DNA of 64,000 nucleotides from Legionellales bacterium (GTDB lineage Bacteria; Pseudomonadota; Gammaproteobacteria; Berkiellales; Berkiellaceae): contig PANA01000002.1 in the NCBI GenBank assembly GCA_002708265.1, positions 231,269 through 295,268 on the forward strand, written 5' to 3'. Under the pieces are notes generated by a model, which saw only the letters and a program-made list of their open reading frames with translations, made no database searches and had not been told where the DNA came from. The position numbers and the translations under genes were made by a program. Below are positions 20,032 through 30,308 of the stretch, one piece after another. The number at the start of each line of letters is the position of its first letter. The first letter of the stretch is position 1.

Positions 20032-23000
20032 CTATGTAACTGAAATAAGCGGGCTTAGACGCCCCGCTTTTTCATCAACTTTAAAAGCTGATATCGGCGC
20101 TGTAGGGTCTGTAAAATATATTAATGCACTTACGTTATTCAAATTAAAACGATGTAATACTTTTAGGTATGTCTGAAGCTGCTGAACATGTTTCTCCATC
20201 TCTGTCTCAACATATGCAGTCTTATAGTCTACAATCCATCGCTTTTCACTATCCTCAAAATATCGATCAATGACACATTCTTCATAAAACTGACTATTTG
20301 CTTTAGGGAGCCTCCACTCACATTTAGAGACTGGATACTGTGTGAGAATCCACTTACCGATTGGACAATTAGATATCTTGAGAAGATGCTCTTTAACAAT
20401 ATTCAAAAGTCTTGGTAACATAGATGATGAAATTGATGGGTGTGTCTTAAGCTCCTGAAGAATACTTGACTCAGAAAATATTGATTCATGGTAAATATTA
20501 CCGTAATTTTCGAGAAGTTTATGAATTACAGTTCCTAATATAGCCTCTTCGTTACGGTTCAAGAGGGTTTCTGAACCTGTTAAATATAAGGCTTGCCATT
20601 CTTTGTTCTCAGCATCAATAGTATCAGCTTCACTTAAATGGATATACTCTGATTCAAGATCAGAAAAAGGTTCAATTATAACTTTTCTTTTTGAAGAAAC
20701 CTCATGGTCTTGATGGGAAGGATTACTGATAATTGGCTCAATAAAATCTTTTGTCCAATCGAAATATGTATTAGCAATTTTGGAACTTTCATCAGATGAA
20801 CCTGACAACATCAAGGATCGTCTTGCCCTTGTCATTGCAACATAAAATAGCCGCACTTTCTCGTTTGCCTCAAGGGTTGAAAAGTGACGCTTAAGAAACT
20901 TATATACAGGCGTCAAATCAGACGCCGCCTCTTTAAAAGCAAACAAATCATAGACACTTCCGTCATAGACTAATTGTTTGTTTATGTACATATCATTGAA
21001 ATGACGTTTGGGGTTTTTATCAGAAAACGGAATTATTACATGATCAAATTCTAGTCCTTTAGATTTATGTATTGTTAATATTTCAACCTGTGTTTGCTTA
21101 TGATTATCGGCTTGTTGATATATTGAATCTATATGCTCTAACAGCTTTTCTCTGTCTGAAAAAAGGGATTTAGTTTCTCGACACTCTAACAGTTTATAGA
21201 TACATTCGATTGATTTTTGCTTGGTCGAATAATACATGTCTCCCTTTAACAATGACCAACTGTACTCAAGCCACCTTCTATCTGAGACGCGATATCTATT
21301 GTTGATCAGTCTTTTTAACAGCCGAGATTTATTTCTAAAATTGATATTATAATCCGGCAATTCGTTAAGGTTGGCAATGATGTATTCACCAACATTCATT
21401 CCATCATCAAGAGACTGTTTAATATCATATATTTCTTGACTGTTTAGCCCTATTAAGGGTGAATAGAGAAGGGAAAACCATGATAAGTTATCGGTTGTAT
21501 TGGTTAGTGAAAACCATAAGGACAAGAGATCTAAAACGGCTTGCTCCTCAGATATAGACGTAAGTTGAGATGATATAAATGACACGCCATTATCTCTAAG
21601 GACCTTTGTTAATTTATTAGCATAAGTACGTGTAGGTATTAGTATGCCTATTGTATCGCTGGAGTATTGGGTTCTTATTTTTTTTACATAATCAACTACA
21701 GAAGATATTTCCTCTTCTATAGACTGCGATTTGATAAGAGTGATTGGTTTAGCAATACTATCAGTTTTTGATGGTGAAGATGGCGCATAGGTGATTGCAC
21801 TTCGAACTATCGATGATTCAGAAGGAAAAACTGCTTTAAATATTTGATTAAAATCATCCACCAGAGCCTTGCTTGACCTGAAATTTGATTGAAGCTGAAT
21901 GTATTCAAGAGATAATTCAGAAAATCCATTTTCTATGACATGTAGAAACAATCCAACTTCCGACCCTCTGAACTGGTAAATAGATTGCATAGGATCACCA
22001 ACAATAAATACAGTATTCGAGTCCGGCTCCCAACCCGAGGTAAGTTTAGTCAACAGGTTAAACTGTAGGTATGAAGTATCTTGAAACTCGTCTACGAGCA
22101 AATGTGTAATACTCATATCTTTTTGGAGCAATATATCCGATATATCATCCTCACTACCAAGGCCGTATAACGCACTTAATGAAACATGTGTGAAGTCACA
22201 TGCATTTTTAGCATTAAACAAGTTATGTAAAATAGCGACCAGTGTGGGTAATGTCTTAAGTATTACTGCTTGTAACGCCTTATCACCGTCCTTAGACTTA
22301 GAAAGATACTTTATAGCAATTAGTTCCTCAGTAAGCTCCACTCGCTCACTGAGTTGTGACAAGAAAGAGATTCCTTTTTCTTTAATCTCTTTAGCACGCT
22401 GTTTATCTGCTTTTGAGGAAAAATCGGATTGAGCAGGAAACCCTTGTTTTTTGGTCAAGGTCTTTCTGACTTTGTTATCTTCAGTCAGAAATATTGCACA
22501 TGTAGCAGACCAAAATGTCTCGTTCTGAGCTGATACATCACTCTCATCATACCCCAAAGTATATAGTGCATACTCAACAATCTCCTTAAAATTCACCTCC
22601 GAACCTAATGACTTTCTAATATTTTTTTCTATAGCTCTTTGAAGCTTAGATGCATCACCGATTTCATTTTCAATATCATATTGGTTAGCTCTAAAAACGC
22701 CCTCTAGCCATTGCTCTCTCTTTGCTAACAATGACACAAACATATTCTTAATAGCAGTTGTGTCATTGTTAAAGGTTTCAAAGATAGGGCTCATATACGA
22801 ATATGATTCTTTGCCAGTGAAGTATTCGTTGAATAGCTCTTCTACAGCTTCCTCATACAGAGAAAAGTGTTGATCCGTGACACTAAGGCAACATCCATTA
22901 TTTGAGGTCAAAGGTAATAAATATGCAATTGAGTACGCGAGAGAATCAATTGTTTTTATATTAAGATTATTTTTAATCTGATTTAGATCAAGTCCCAACT

Positions 23001-23292
23001 TATTTAAATGTTGAACAGCCTCTTTTGCAAGAAGATATGTTGATTTTTCATGATCGCAAGAAGGTTCCTCCACTAGACTCATGTCTAGTGCGTGCGCAAC
23101 CCTTTCATACATCTCAGCGGCAGCCTTTTTAGTAAAGGTTACAGCCAGTATTTCTTCAGGCTTATTAACCGTTTTCAAAAGAGCCAAAAATCGCTGAGTT
23201 AAAAGGGTTGTTTTTCCTGAGCCTGCTGGGGCCTGCACAATAAATGAATGAGCGGTATTTAGTGCGCGACTCCTGTTCTGCGTATCAACCAT
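20032..23292 (-). CDS. addA: AddA-type UvrD/RecB-like helicase-nuclease
   Basis: Large subunit of a RecBCD-equivalent double-strand-break resection machine. The 1086-residue protein has the superfamily 1A helicase motifs: Walker A QAPAGSGKTTLL near residues 19-30, VTFTKKAAAEM, Walker B HLLVDEFQDTS, and motif VI LFYVAMTRARRSL. The C-terminal RecB-family nuclease domain is intact, with DRYFED, WIVDYKT (about 1019-1025) and QLQTY (about 1038-1042). It lies 2 bases after the partner gene at 23295, so the two are one operon. E. coli-type RecBCD is replaced by such pairs in some gammaproteobacteria; this is the basis of the name. Confidence 0.85.
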   Translation of the reverse strand: MVDTQNRSRALNTAHSFIVQAPAGSGKTTLLTQRFLALLKTVNKPEEILAVTFTKKAAAEMYERVAHALDMSLVEEPSCDHEKSTYLLAKEAVQHLNKLGLDLNQIKNNLNIKTIDSLAYSIAYLLPLTSNNGCCLSVTDQHFSLYEEAVEELFNEYFTGKESYSYMSPIFETFNNDTTAIKNMFVSLLAKREQWLEGVFRANQYDIENEIGDASKLQRAIEKNIRKSLGSEVNFKEIVEYALYTLGYDESDVSAQNETFWSATCAIFLTEDNKVRKTLTKKQGFPAQSDFSSKADKQRAKEIKEKGISFLSQLSERVELTEELIAIKYLSKSKDGDKALQAVILKTLPTLVAILHNLFNAKNACDFTHVSLSALYGLGSEDDISDILLQKDMSITHLLVDEFQDTSYLQFNLLTKLTSGWEPDSNTVFIVGDPMQSIYQFRGSEVGLFLHVIENGFSELSLEYIQLQSNFRSSKALVDDFNQIFKAVFPSESSIVRSAITYAPSSPSKTDSIAKPITLIKSQSIEEEISSVVDYVKKIRTQYSSDTIGILIPTRTYANKLTKVLRDNGVSFISSQLTSISEEQAVLDLLSLWFSLTNTTDNLSWFSLLYSPLIGLNSQEIYDIKQSLDDGMNVGEYIIANLNELPDYNINFRNKSRLLKRLINNRYRVSDRRWLEYSWSLLKGDMYYSTKQKSIECIYKLLECRETKSLFSDREKLLEHIDSIYQQADNHKQTQVEILTIHKSKGLEFDHVIIPFSDKNPKRHFNDMYINKQLVYDGSVYDLFAFKEAASDLTPVYKFLKRHFSTLEANEKVRLFYVAMTRARRSLMLSGSSDESSKIANTYFDWTKDFIEPIISNPSHQDHEVSSKRKVIIEPFSDLESEYIHLSEADTIDAENKEWQALYLTGSETLLNRNEEAILGTVIHKLLENYGNIYHESIFSESSILQELKTHPSISSSMLPRLLNIVKEHLLKISNCPIGKWILTQYPVSKCEWRLPKANSQFYEECVIDRYFEDSEKRWIVDYKTAYVETEMEKHVQQLQTYLKVLHRFNLNNVSALIYFTDPTAPISAFKVDEKAGRLSPLISVT

Positions 23293-23294
23293 GA

Positions 23295-25787
23295 TTAAAC
23301 TTCTCTAATTCTGCAAAGTGGTTTTAAAGAACAATACAAGCAACTTGCTTGATCCAGCGGTTTTACTGAAATATCACCTGAGTTTACTGTTTCAAATATA
23401 GTTTGAATAGAATCCTTCCATTCAGAAATCTGAAGTGGTAAATCAATAGCCTGCAGTTCTGATGGGGGAAAATTTTCTTTGCAAACACCTACATGTTTTA
23501 CTTTGTCAGGCTTAACAACCATATATGATATAGCATCTGAATCAAATAAATAGGATGCGTATATAGGCAATTGAAGATCACGCAAGTTTTCTGTTCTCCA
23601 TTTTGATGGACTAAAGGAGCCTGTTTTATAATCAATGATCCAAATTTCGCCGGAATTTAGTTTATCAACCCTATCAACTACAATATTCAATCTGACATTG
23701 TCCAAATCTACAGCTATTCTTTTTTCGACACCTATAACTTCAAATGGCTCACGCTGCATGTCATACTTAACCAGTTTAGTAAATATGGTCCACAAGCGAA
23801 TCTTTTCTTGATCTATATACCTTGGAAATCGTTTTAAGGAAGGATACTTCGCTATAGATTTAGAAAAGTGCCTATCAAAAAGATTGCTTAGAGACCGTTC
23901 ACTTATCCTCATCAGAGATTTATGGTTTTTAACAGAGAGCCAAAATGCAGCTAATATTTGATGTAGGATATCCCCTCTCTCACTTGGCTCTAAATACACT
24001 CCTTTAGGCTTATCATCCGTTATACCCAACCGCCTATAACCATGGTACTGATAAGGACACTCTACAACACGCTTAAGAGCGTAGGGCCCACCTAAAAAGG
24101 ACCCTGGATTAGATATAAATTTATCAATACTTCTCTCCAGAAATTTAATCCCAGATAATTGTTCACCTCGAAGAAACGATATATCCAACTTTTGATATTT
24201 GTCTATTAAGCTAGACTCAATACACTTTTCCTGATTATATTCTAACGATGATGAGTAAATAATATTAGGGGCTTGAGACTCAATTCTTCTCATGTATTCA
24301 ATGGCTATTTTTAACTCAAGTTCTGTACTAGATTTTGGAGTTTCATAACGCTTTTGGATCGCAATCGGTAAAAATCGATTTGGGGAAGGTTTTTCTGGCC
24401 AAGAGAGATTATTCAGACCTAACACCCATATATAGTCAAATCTCATACCTGAACTTTCCAAGAGTCCTAAAATATGAATATTTACATTAGAGCTTTTTTC
24501 CTGGAAAACAATTTTTTTCAATGCGAAAGAAAGCCACTCAATCGCTTCAGACTTTGTAACTTTTTCCCTGTCATATAGGCAGCCACAAAATTCAGAGATT
24601 TTTTTGAATTCCTGAAGTGCTTGGTATTCCTGTGAATCTAATACTCTCTCGCCAGGCCACCCCAAAATGCGCAAGCTATTCTCAACAGAAGTAATAAATC
24701 CATAAAATGTATTATACTCAATGGACTTGGCAGCACTTAAAACTGCGGCGTTATTTTCAGTGTTATATATACTCAACAACCTCTGAAAATCATCCACTTT
24801 AAGAATATCTTCTCTTAGTGCTTTTAAATCATCTATAAGGGCATATACTTGCTTTTGACTTAGACCAAGTTTGAAATACGGTGATAATAGCAGTTCTGCG
24901 ATATCAGATAGTTGAGCTTGTCCTCTAACAAGAAATTTTGCCAGTTTGTGAAAGTGATCTATAACAGGCACATCATGAAGTGGAACCCCTCCACTTATAC
25001 TAAAGGCCGGAATTTTCTTTAGGCCAATACTTGTCATTATGTTTTTTGAAACAACTTTTACAAAGGTATTGTATACCTTTTCCCTATCCACATTTAAGTT
25101 TGGACAAATAATACCAATTTTAGCGTTATTGTTAGAGTCTAGAATTGACTGGCACCAGTGTGCACACGAATTTACCTCTTCATGGTATGTACTAAATGTA
25201 GCTTGAGATACTGATGCGTCTGTCTTTTTTGGTGAAACGGTAAAAATTGATTCAGGGAATACTTTTTTTAATAGCGGAGGAATACGATCGTAGCCTTCTA
25301 TTCGAACGGGCATCTTCTTTAGATGGGGGGGCAATTCTGAATATCTATCAATTACCACTCGCATCATATCGACACTGGAAATATATTTTTGCGCTTCACA
25401 ATCTTTTTTAAATTTATCAATCGCCTCTAACAGAAAACCTGTTTCTTGATCATTGGCATATACCTCTATATCTGAAACAGGAATATCCCAAGTTGAAATT
25501 ATTTTGTGTGCTGACTTTATTTCGTGAATGATTTGCTGTTCATCATAAACGTCCATATTAGGAAGAATTCGACGAATAACGGACTCCCAGAGCTTATTTT
25601 CTTCATATTCATTTAAGCAATGATATAAAGGCAAAATCTCTAGCGAAACCATCAATTGATATTGACGGTTTACCCAGTCAGAAACAGAGAGAATGGTATC
25701 AAACAGATGCTTACTATCGTCGAGCAGATTTTTACAGTACTGACTCGCCAATCGTTGAGTTGCTGTTAATATTAAAGAAGAGTTCAT
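23295..25787 (-). CDS. addB: AddB-like PD-(D/E)XK nuclease, partner of AddA
   Basis: Partner of the helicase gene downstream. The 830-residue protein ends in a RecB-type nuclease with WIIDYKTG (about 717-723) and QLPIY (about 739-743). Four cysteines suit an iron-sulfur staple: one in VVECPYQY before the nuclease, and the C-terminal CLYCSLKPLC (816-825). The N-terminal part reads LILTATQRLASQY and has no Walker A motif, unlike Bacillus AddB; this is typical of the proteobacterial branch, where the N-terminal helicase is inactive. Its start is 16 bases from the divergent glycerophosphodiesterase gene. Confidence 0.82.
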   Translation of the reverse strand: MNSSLILTATQRLASQYCKNLLDDSKHLFDTILSVSDWVNRQYQLMVSLEILPLYHCLNEYEENKLWESVIRRILPNMDVYDEQQIIHEIKSAHKIISTWDIPVSDIEVYANDQETGFLLEAIDKFKKDCEAQKYISSVDMMRVVIDRYSELPPHLKKMPVRIEGYDRIPPLLKKVFPESIFTVSPKKTDASVSQATFSTYHEEVNSCAHWCQSILDSNNNAKIGIICPNLNVDREKVYNTFVKVVSKNIMTSIGLKKIPAFSISGGVPLHDVPVIDHFHKLAKFLVRGQAQLSDIAELLLSPYFKLGLSQKQVYALIDDLKALREDILKVDDFQRLLSIYNTENNAAVLSAAKSIEYNTFYGFITSVENSLRILGWPGERVLDSQEYQALQEFKKISEFCGCLYDREKVTKSEAIEWLSFALKKIVFQEKSSNVNIHILGLLESSGMRFDYIWVLGLNNLSWPEKPSPNRFLPIAIQKRYETPKSSTELELKIAIEYMRRIESQAPNIIYSSSLEYNQEKCIESSLIDKYQKLDISFLRGEQLSGIKFLERSIDKFISNPGSFLGGPYALKRVVECPYQYHGYRRLGITDDKPKGVYLEPSERGDILHQILAAFWLSVKNHKSLMRISERSLSNLFDRHFSKSIAKYPSLKRFPRYIDQEKIRLWTIFTKLVKYDMQREPFEVIGVEKRIAVDLDNVRLNIVVDRVDKLNSGEIWIIDYKTGSFSPSKWRTENLRDLQLPIYASYLFDSDAISYMVVKPDKVKHVGVCKENFPPSELQAIDLPLQISEWKDSIQTIFETVNSGDISVKPLDQASCLYCSLKPLCRIREV

Positions 25788-25803
25788 AATAGTTGGTACG
25801 TGT

Positions 25804-26517
25804 ATGATTAATAGGCCTGCTTACGGAATTATAGGTCACCGCGGCGCACAAGATAAAGCGGTTGAGAATACATTACAGGCATTTAAAAATGCATTAGCTT
25901 GTGGTCTCACTTGGATTGAAACCGATCTGCAACTAACATCTGATGGCCACTGGGTCCTATGGCATGACTCGAATTTAATACGATTCTTTGGTAAATCAGC
26001 TGCAGTTTCCAGCATGACCCTCGCCTCTATCAAAGAGTTAAGAGGTGTCGCAAACTTAAAAGTTTGTACTCTAGATGAGTTGATTTCTATTTGTGAGGGA
26101 ACAGAAATGCAGCTCAACTTAGAAATTAAACCATACAACACTCCATCTGAGCTTTTGCTAGACGCCCTTAAGCAGTTAATTCAAGACTGGCCAACGACCG
26201 TGAAAAGCCCTGTTTTTTCATCATTCAAGCCTGATATTGTTAGGCGCCTGACAAACATATATCCTTCTAAAAACTTAATGTTCATATCAGATCACGTTAG
26301 CGACGATCTAATCGAAGAAGCCTTAAAGCTCAATCTATACGGAATAGCCTGTTCTTTTGAGAGTTACAAGTCTTTGATTCAACTAAAAACTCCACTAGAC
26401 AGCCTACAGTTTCTTGTATTTACAGTTAATGAACTAGTAGAGATAAGGTGGTATTTAGAGCAAGGGGCTTTTGTCTTTACGGATAAGCCTGAAGAATGTG
26501 TCCTTAGCTTGGGTTAA
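25804..26517 (+). CDS. ugpQ: Glycerophosphodiester phosphodiesterase, cytosolic type
   Basis: Hydrolyses glycerophosphodiesters to glycerol 3-phosphate and an alcohol. The 237-residue protein has the GDPD signature IGHRGAQDKAVENTLQAF near residues 10-27, the metal-binding WIETDLQLTSDGHWVLWHD segment, and NLEIKP. It has no signal peptide, so it resembles UgpQ rather than periplasmic GlpQ. It is divergent from addB with only 16 bases between, and is followed after 62 bases by metN, which has its own promoter candidate. Confidence 0.9.
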   Translation: MINRPAYGIIGHRGAQDKAVENTLQAFKNALACGLTWIETDLQLTSDGHWVLWHDSNLIRFFGKSAAVSSMTLASIKELRGVANLKVCTLDELISICEGTEMQLNLEIKPYNTPSELLLDALKQLIQDWPTTVKSPVFSSFKPDIVRRLTNIYPSKNLMFISDHVSDDLIEEALKLNLYGIACSFESYKSLIQLKTPLDSLQFLVFTVNELVEIRWYLEQGAFVFTDKPEECVLSLG

Positions 26518-26523
26518 GCTATG

Positions 26524-26552
26524 TTGACAAACTATCTTAGCACAATGACAAT
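26524..26552 (+). promoter_or_regulatory. metN: Sigma-70 promoter candidate for the metNIQ operon
   Basis: A perfect -35 (TTGACA, 26524-26529) is followed by exactly 17 bases and a 4-of-6 -10 (GACAAT, 26547-26552). Transcription would begin about 20 bases before the metN ATG. The leader is too short for a SAM riboswitch, and I see no MetJ box repeat. Confidence 0.55.
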
Positions 26553-26579
26553 AACTCTTTTTACGAGGGTCCGACAAGG

Positions 26580-27620
26580 ATGATTGAGCTAGAATCTGTC
26601 ACAAAATCATTCTCTAACCAAGGGATTGAATATAAGGCTCTAAACAATATTTCCTTGTCAGTCGATGCTGGTGACATTTATGGCATCATAGGGCAAAGTG
26701 GTGCTGGAAAAAGCACATTAATGCGCTGTATCGCGAATTTAGAATCTCTCTCATCAGGAAATATATATATTGATAACGTCAATATATCCAACATTCCTCT
26801 TAACGAACGACTTAATCTATCTCAAAAAATGGGGATGATTTTTCAGTCATTTAACCTTCTATCACAGAAAACCGTGTTTGAGAATGTTGCTCTTCCCTTT
26901 CATGTATCGGGACAAACAGATGATTTACGAGCCAATGTAACCAGACTTCTGACTCGTGTCGGGATGAATGAATTTGCAAGCAAATATCCAGGCACGCTCA
27001 GTGGTGGACAAAAACAGCGTGTTGCCATAGCCCGCGCCTTAGCGTTAAAACCCAAGGTTCTTCTATGCGACGAGGCAACATCAGCCCTAGATCCTGAGTC
27101 AACTCAATCTGTTTTAGCTTTGTTAAAAAAACTAAATCAAGAAGAAGGGATAACCATTTTAATCATTACACATGAAATGGATGTAATTAAATCAATTTGC
27201 AATAAAGTTGCACTATTGAGCGATGGCAATCTTATTGAATCTGGCCCAGTGGTTGATGTTTTTGCCTCTTCTAAAAACCTTCAAACACGCACTTTGTTGA
27301 GCAATAGACTGGTTGATAATCTACCAGACGCGTTTAAAACTAGGATTATCTCTGAAAAGAAAGAATATTCTGAAACTTTGGTGCAGCTGACCTACGTAGG
27401 TAGCGTCACATCTGAGCCACTTCTCAGCGTCGTAAGTAAAGAATTTTCGGTAACGGTCAATATACTCTTAGCGAATATTGAGTCCATTTCGCAACAAATA
27501 CTAGGTCAAATTCTTGTGAGCCTCTCTGGTAATAGTAATGACATCGACAAAGCTATCAGTTACTTACAGACCAACCAATTGATAGTTGATAAGGTAGGTT
27601 ATGTACAAAGAACTATTTAG
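26580..27620 (+). CDS. metN: Methionine ABC transporter ATP-binding protein MetN
   Basis: Energises methionine import with MetI and MetQ. The 346-residue protein has Walker A GQSGAGKS (38-45), ABC signature LSGGQKQRVAIARAL, Walker B VLLCDEATSALDPE and the switch His in ITHEMD. Beyond residue 260 it carries the C-terminal regulatory NIL domain, which in E. coli MetN binds methionine and shuts off transport. It overlaps metI by 20 bases. Confidence 0.95.
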   Translation: MIELESVTKSFSNQGIEYKALNNISLSVDAGDIYGIIGQSGAGKSTLMRCIANLESLSSGNIYIDNVNISNIPLNERLNLSQKMGMIFQSFNLLSQKTVFENVALPFHVSGQTDDLRANVTRLLTRVGMNEFASKYPGTLSGGQKQRVAIARALALKPKVLLCDEATSALDPESTQSVLALLKKLNQEEGITILIITHEMDVIKSICNKVALLSDGNLIESGPVVDVFASSKNLQTRTLLSNRLVDNLPDAFKTRIISEKKEYSETLVQLTYVGSVTSEPLLSVVSKEFSVTVNILLANIESISQQILGQILVSLSGNSNDIDKAISYLQTNQLIVDKVGYVQRTI

Positions 27621-28242
27621 CGCAACCATAGAAACATTATATATGGTTTTTTTCTCAGGTTTTTTAACCGTTATTGGCGGTGGTGTAATAGGCTTATGTT
27701 TATATGAATTATCTCAAAGAAAAAAACCTTGGGCTAATATCAGCTATCAATTTATAAGCACAATCATAAATTTGGCTAGAAGTTTTCCGTTCATCATCCT
27801 GATGATTGCAATTATGCCATTTACGAAATTCCTAGTTGGCACATCTATAGGCAATAATGCTGCCATTGTTGCACTAACAATATCAGCCATTCCCTTTTTT
27901 GCCAGGCTAACTGAGTCTTCTTTGAAGGAAGTGTCACAGGGTCTAGAAGACTTAGCTAAGATATTAGGATGCAGAACATATCAAAAGCTCCGGCGAATTC
28001 TTATACCACAAGCTGTTCCATCTATCATATCTGGAATAACTCTAACACTAATCAACTTGGTCGGATACACGGCAATGGCTGGTGCTATTGGCGGTGGCGG
28101 TTTAGGGACATTAGCAATTAATTATGGACACCAACGCTTTAATCTTGAAGTGATGATCTCCACCGTTATTGTTTTAATTATTATCGTTCAATTGATTCAA
28201 TTTCTAGGTGATAGGCTATATCGCAGCTTTAATCATAACTAG
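27601..28242 (+). CDS. metI: Methionine ABC transporter permease MetI
   Basis: Membrane channel of the methionine importer. The 213-residue protein has five hydrophobic segments and the coupling-helix region EVSQGLEDLAKILGCRTYQKLRRILIPQAVP, the EAA-type contact to MetN. The AGAIGGGGLGTLAINYGHQRF segment is characteristic of MetI. It overlaps metN by 20 bases and is 12 bases before metQ. Confidence 0.95.
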   Translation: MYKELFSATIETLYMVFFSGFLTVIGGGVIGLCLYELSQRKKPWANISYQFISTIINLARSFPFIILMIAIMPFTKFLVGTSIGNNAAIVALTISAIPFFARLTESSLKEVSQGLEDLAKILGCRTYQKLRRILIPQAVPSIISGITLTLINLVGYTAMAGAIGGGGLGTLAINYGHQRFNLEVMISTVIVLIIIVQLIQFLGDRLYRSFNHN

Positions 28243-28254
28243 CAAGGACTCTCT

Positions 28255-29055
28255 ATGATTTTTAGAAAATTAATTTCAGCCATCATATCGATAACAGTAT
28301 TAATCTGTATATCTGGCTGTAACAAAACACCCGTTCCAGAAGATTTGATCCGTGTAGGAACCATTAGCGGGCCTGAGACTGAATTAATGGAAGTCGCGAA
28401 GGAAGTTGCTTTTAGAGACTACGGGGTTACTGTTAATATTAAATCATTTAGTGACTATGTAACGCCGAATGTTGCATTGTACGAACGTAATATCGACGCC
28501 AATGTATATCAACATACGCCATATTTGGAAGTGACAAATGATGCCAGAGGATACGATTTAGTACCGGTTGGACGTACATTTGTTTATCCGATGGGTATTT
28601 ACTCTCTTAAACTAAAGAGTCTAAAATCACTTCCGGAAAAATCACTGATTGGAATACCTAACGATCCTAGCAATCACGCTAGAAGTTTAGAGTTGCTTCA
28701 AAGTGCTGGGCTAATTAAATTACATTCGGGCAAGAAAACTCCAAATGTTGAAGATATCCAAGAAAACCCACATCACCTAAAATTCAAAGAACTAGATGCC
28801 GCTCAACTACCTAGAGCCCTAACAGATTTAGACGCAGCAGTAATAAATACTACTTATGCAATTCCAGCTGGAATGTCACTTGATGATGCAATTTATGTGG
28901 AGGGTAAAGATTCTCCTTATGCAAATATCATTGTTACTGTCCCTGAGCTGGAAAGTTCATATAAGGTATCTGCTCTGATAAAAGCATTGAATAGTGATGA
29001 AGTAGCGGAAGCTGCAGAACAGCTGTTCCAGGGCACGGCAGTTCAGGCGTGGTAA
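28255..29055 (+). CDS. metQ: Methionine-binding lipoprotein MetQ
   Basis: Substrate-binding lipoprotein of the NlpA family, captures methionine in the periplasm. The 266-residue protein has a lipoprotein signal peptide with lipobox ISGC and lipidated Cys22. Family segments NVALYERNIDANVYQHTPYLE and AVINTTYAIPAG are present. The stop codon shares one base with the ATG of the next gene (TAATG). Confidence 0.95.
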   Translation: MIFRKLISAIISITVLICISGCNKTPVPEDLIRVGTISGPETELMEVAKEVAFRDYGVTVNIKSFSDYVTPNVALYERNIDANVYQHTPYLEVTNDARGYDLVPVGRTFVYPMGIYSLKLKSLKSLPEKSLIGIPNDPSNHARSLELLQSAGLIKLHSGKKTPNVEDIQENPHHLKFKELDAAQLPRALTDLDAAVINTTYAIPAGMSLDDAIYVEGKDSPYANIIVTVPELESSYKVSALIKALNSDEVAEAAEQLFQGTAVQAW

Positions 29056-30308
29056 TGAATAAAGCAATTTCTTTACACGGCTTATTTATCTTGTTGATTG
29101 CCTCTTTGTTTTACTCATACGAGTTTATTCACCGCCTGTCTCCTGGTGCCATGATTCCCGAACTCATGGCTGCTTATGATGTTTCTGCGTCTCAGCTGGG
29201 TACGTTGTCAGCAATGTATTTCTATAGTTACGGCTTATTTCAAATCCCTGCTGGAATTATTGTTGACCGTTATCCACTTCGCTATATTGTTTTTGTCGCA
29301 AGCATTTGCATTGCTTTTGGCAGCTTAATACAAGCCTACTCTTTTGATTATTTTAGTGTTTGCTTAGCCAGAGGATTTATCGGAGCTGGTTCAGCATTTG
29401 GATTTGTAAGCTGTGTAAAAATAGGTACTACCTGGTTCCATGAGCATCGCCTACCTCTTATTATAGGAATTACCAATTTATTTGGCGTCATGGGAGCCTT
29501 TATTGGAGGTGCCCCACTGGTTAGCGCTATTAATACATTCGGCTGGCAGAAAGTCTACGTTATAAGCGCTGGGATTGGCGTTCTTTTGTCTGTATTAAGT
29601 ATCCTGTTTCTTAAAGTAGGACCTTATATCAACGAGTCAGTAAAAGAAAAATGCTCTAAGACCAGCATTCGCCACTTGCTAGGGTCAAAATATACCTGGG
29701 TAATTACTTTTTATGCCGCACTTTCAGTCTCTCCAATCACTGCCTTTGCAGAGCTATGGAGTTTACCATTCTTTGAAAATGTATATCACTTATCTAGAAA
29801 TATGGCATCCTACGCAAACTCATTTATCTTCTTTGGAATAGCGATAGGTGGCCCAACTATTGGCTGGCTATCCACTAAACTGCCCTCACCCACTCGTTTG
29901 CAGATGTCCACTTTTTCCCTGCTTGCTTTACTAGCCTTGCTGAGTATTCTATTAGGATACTTAGGAAATCAATTTACATTGTTTCTTATTTTGTTCTTAT
30001 ACGGATTTTTCACAAGCAATATGTTACTTTCATTTTCACTTGTGACTAAGCTTAACTCATATGACTGTACTGGACTGGTTATTGGATTTACAAATACCGT
30101 CATTATGGTCTGCGGTGCTATTTTGCAACCTGCTATAGGCTCAATGATAGATATGTATGCCACTCGCGCTGATCTTGCGCCAGGTGATGGTATTGAGTCT
30201 GCCATACAGCTATCACTTCTACCATTGTGTCTCTGTTTGATTTTAGCAACCATTATTCCTCTAGCTTTTCGTATTCCGTCTATAAACTCTTCAGTGGAGA
30301 ATCGTTGA
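29055..30308 (+). CDS. Major facilitator superfamily transporter
   Basis: A 417-residue inner-membrane transporter with about twelve hydrophobic helices. The loop between helices 2 and 3 reads GIIVDRYPLR, a variant of the MFS motif A. YEFIHRLSPGAMIPEL and GLFQIPAGI resemble the branch that includes amino-acid and nucleoside (Pht-type) carriers of intracellular gammaproteobacteria, but the substrate cannot be told. The ATG at the metQ stop is preferred to a GTG two codons earlier. Coupled to metQ (TAATG) and nhaD (TGATG), so it is part of the same operon. Confidence 0.82.
   Translation: MNKAISLHGLFILLIASLFYSYEFIHRLSPGAMIPELMAAYDVSASQLGTLSAMYFYSYGLFQIPAGIIVDRYPLRYIVFVASICIAFGSLIQAYSFDYFSVCLARGFIGAGSAFGFVSCVKIGTTWFHEHRLPLIIGITNLFGVMGAFIGGAPLVSAINTFGWQKVYVISAGIGVLLSVLSILFLKVGPYINESVKEKCSKTSIRHLLGSKYTWVITFYAALSVSPITAFAELWSLPFFENVYHLSRNMASYANSFIFFGIAIGGPTIGWLSTKLPSPTRLQMSTFSLLALLALLSILLGYLGNQFTLFLILFLYGFFTSNMLLSFSLVTKLNSYDCTGLVIGFTNTVIMVCGAILQPAIGSMIDMYATRADLAPGDGIESAIQLSLLPLCLCLILATIIPLAFRIPSINSSVENR

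Noticed and set aside
26518..26579. SAM riboswitch or MetJ operator before metN
   Set aside because: The leader is only about 60 bases, with no room for a riboswitch and no tandem MetJ box.
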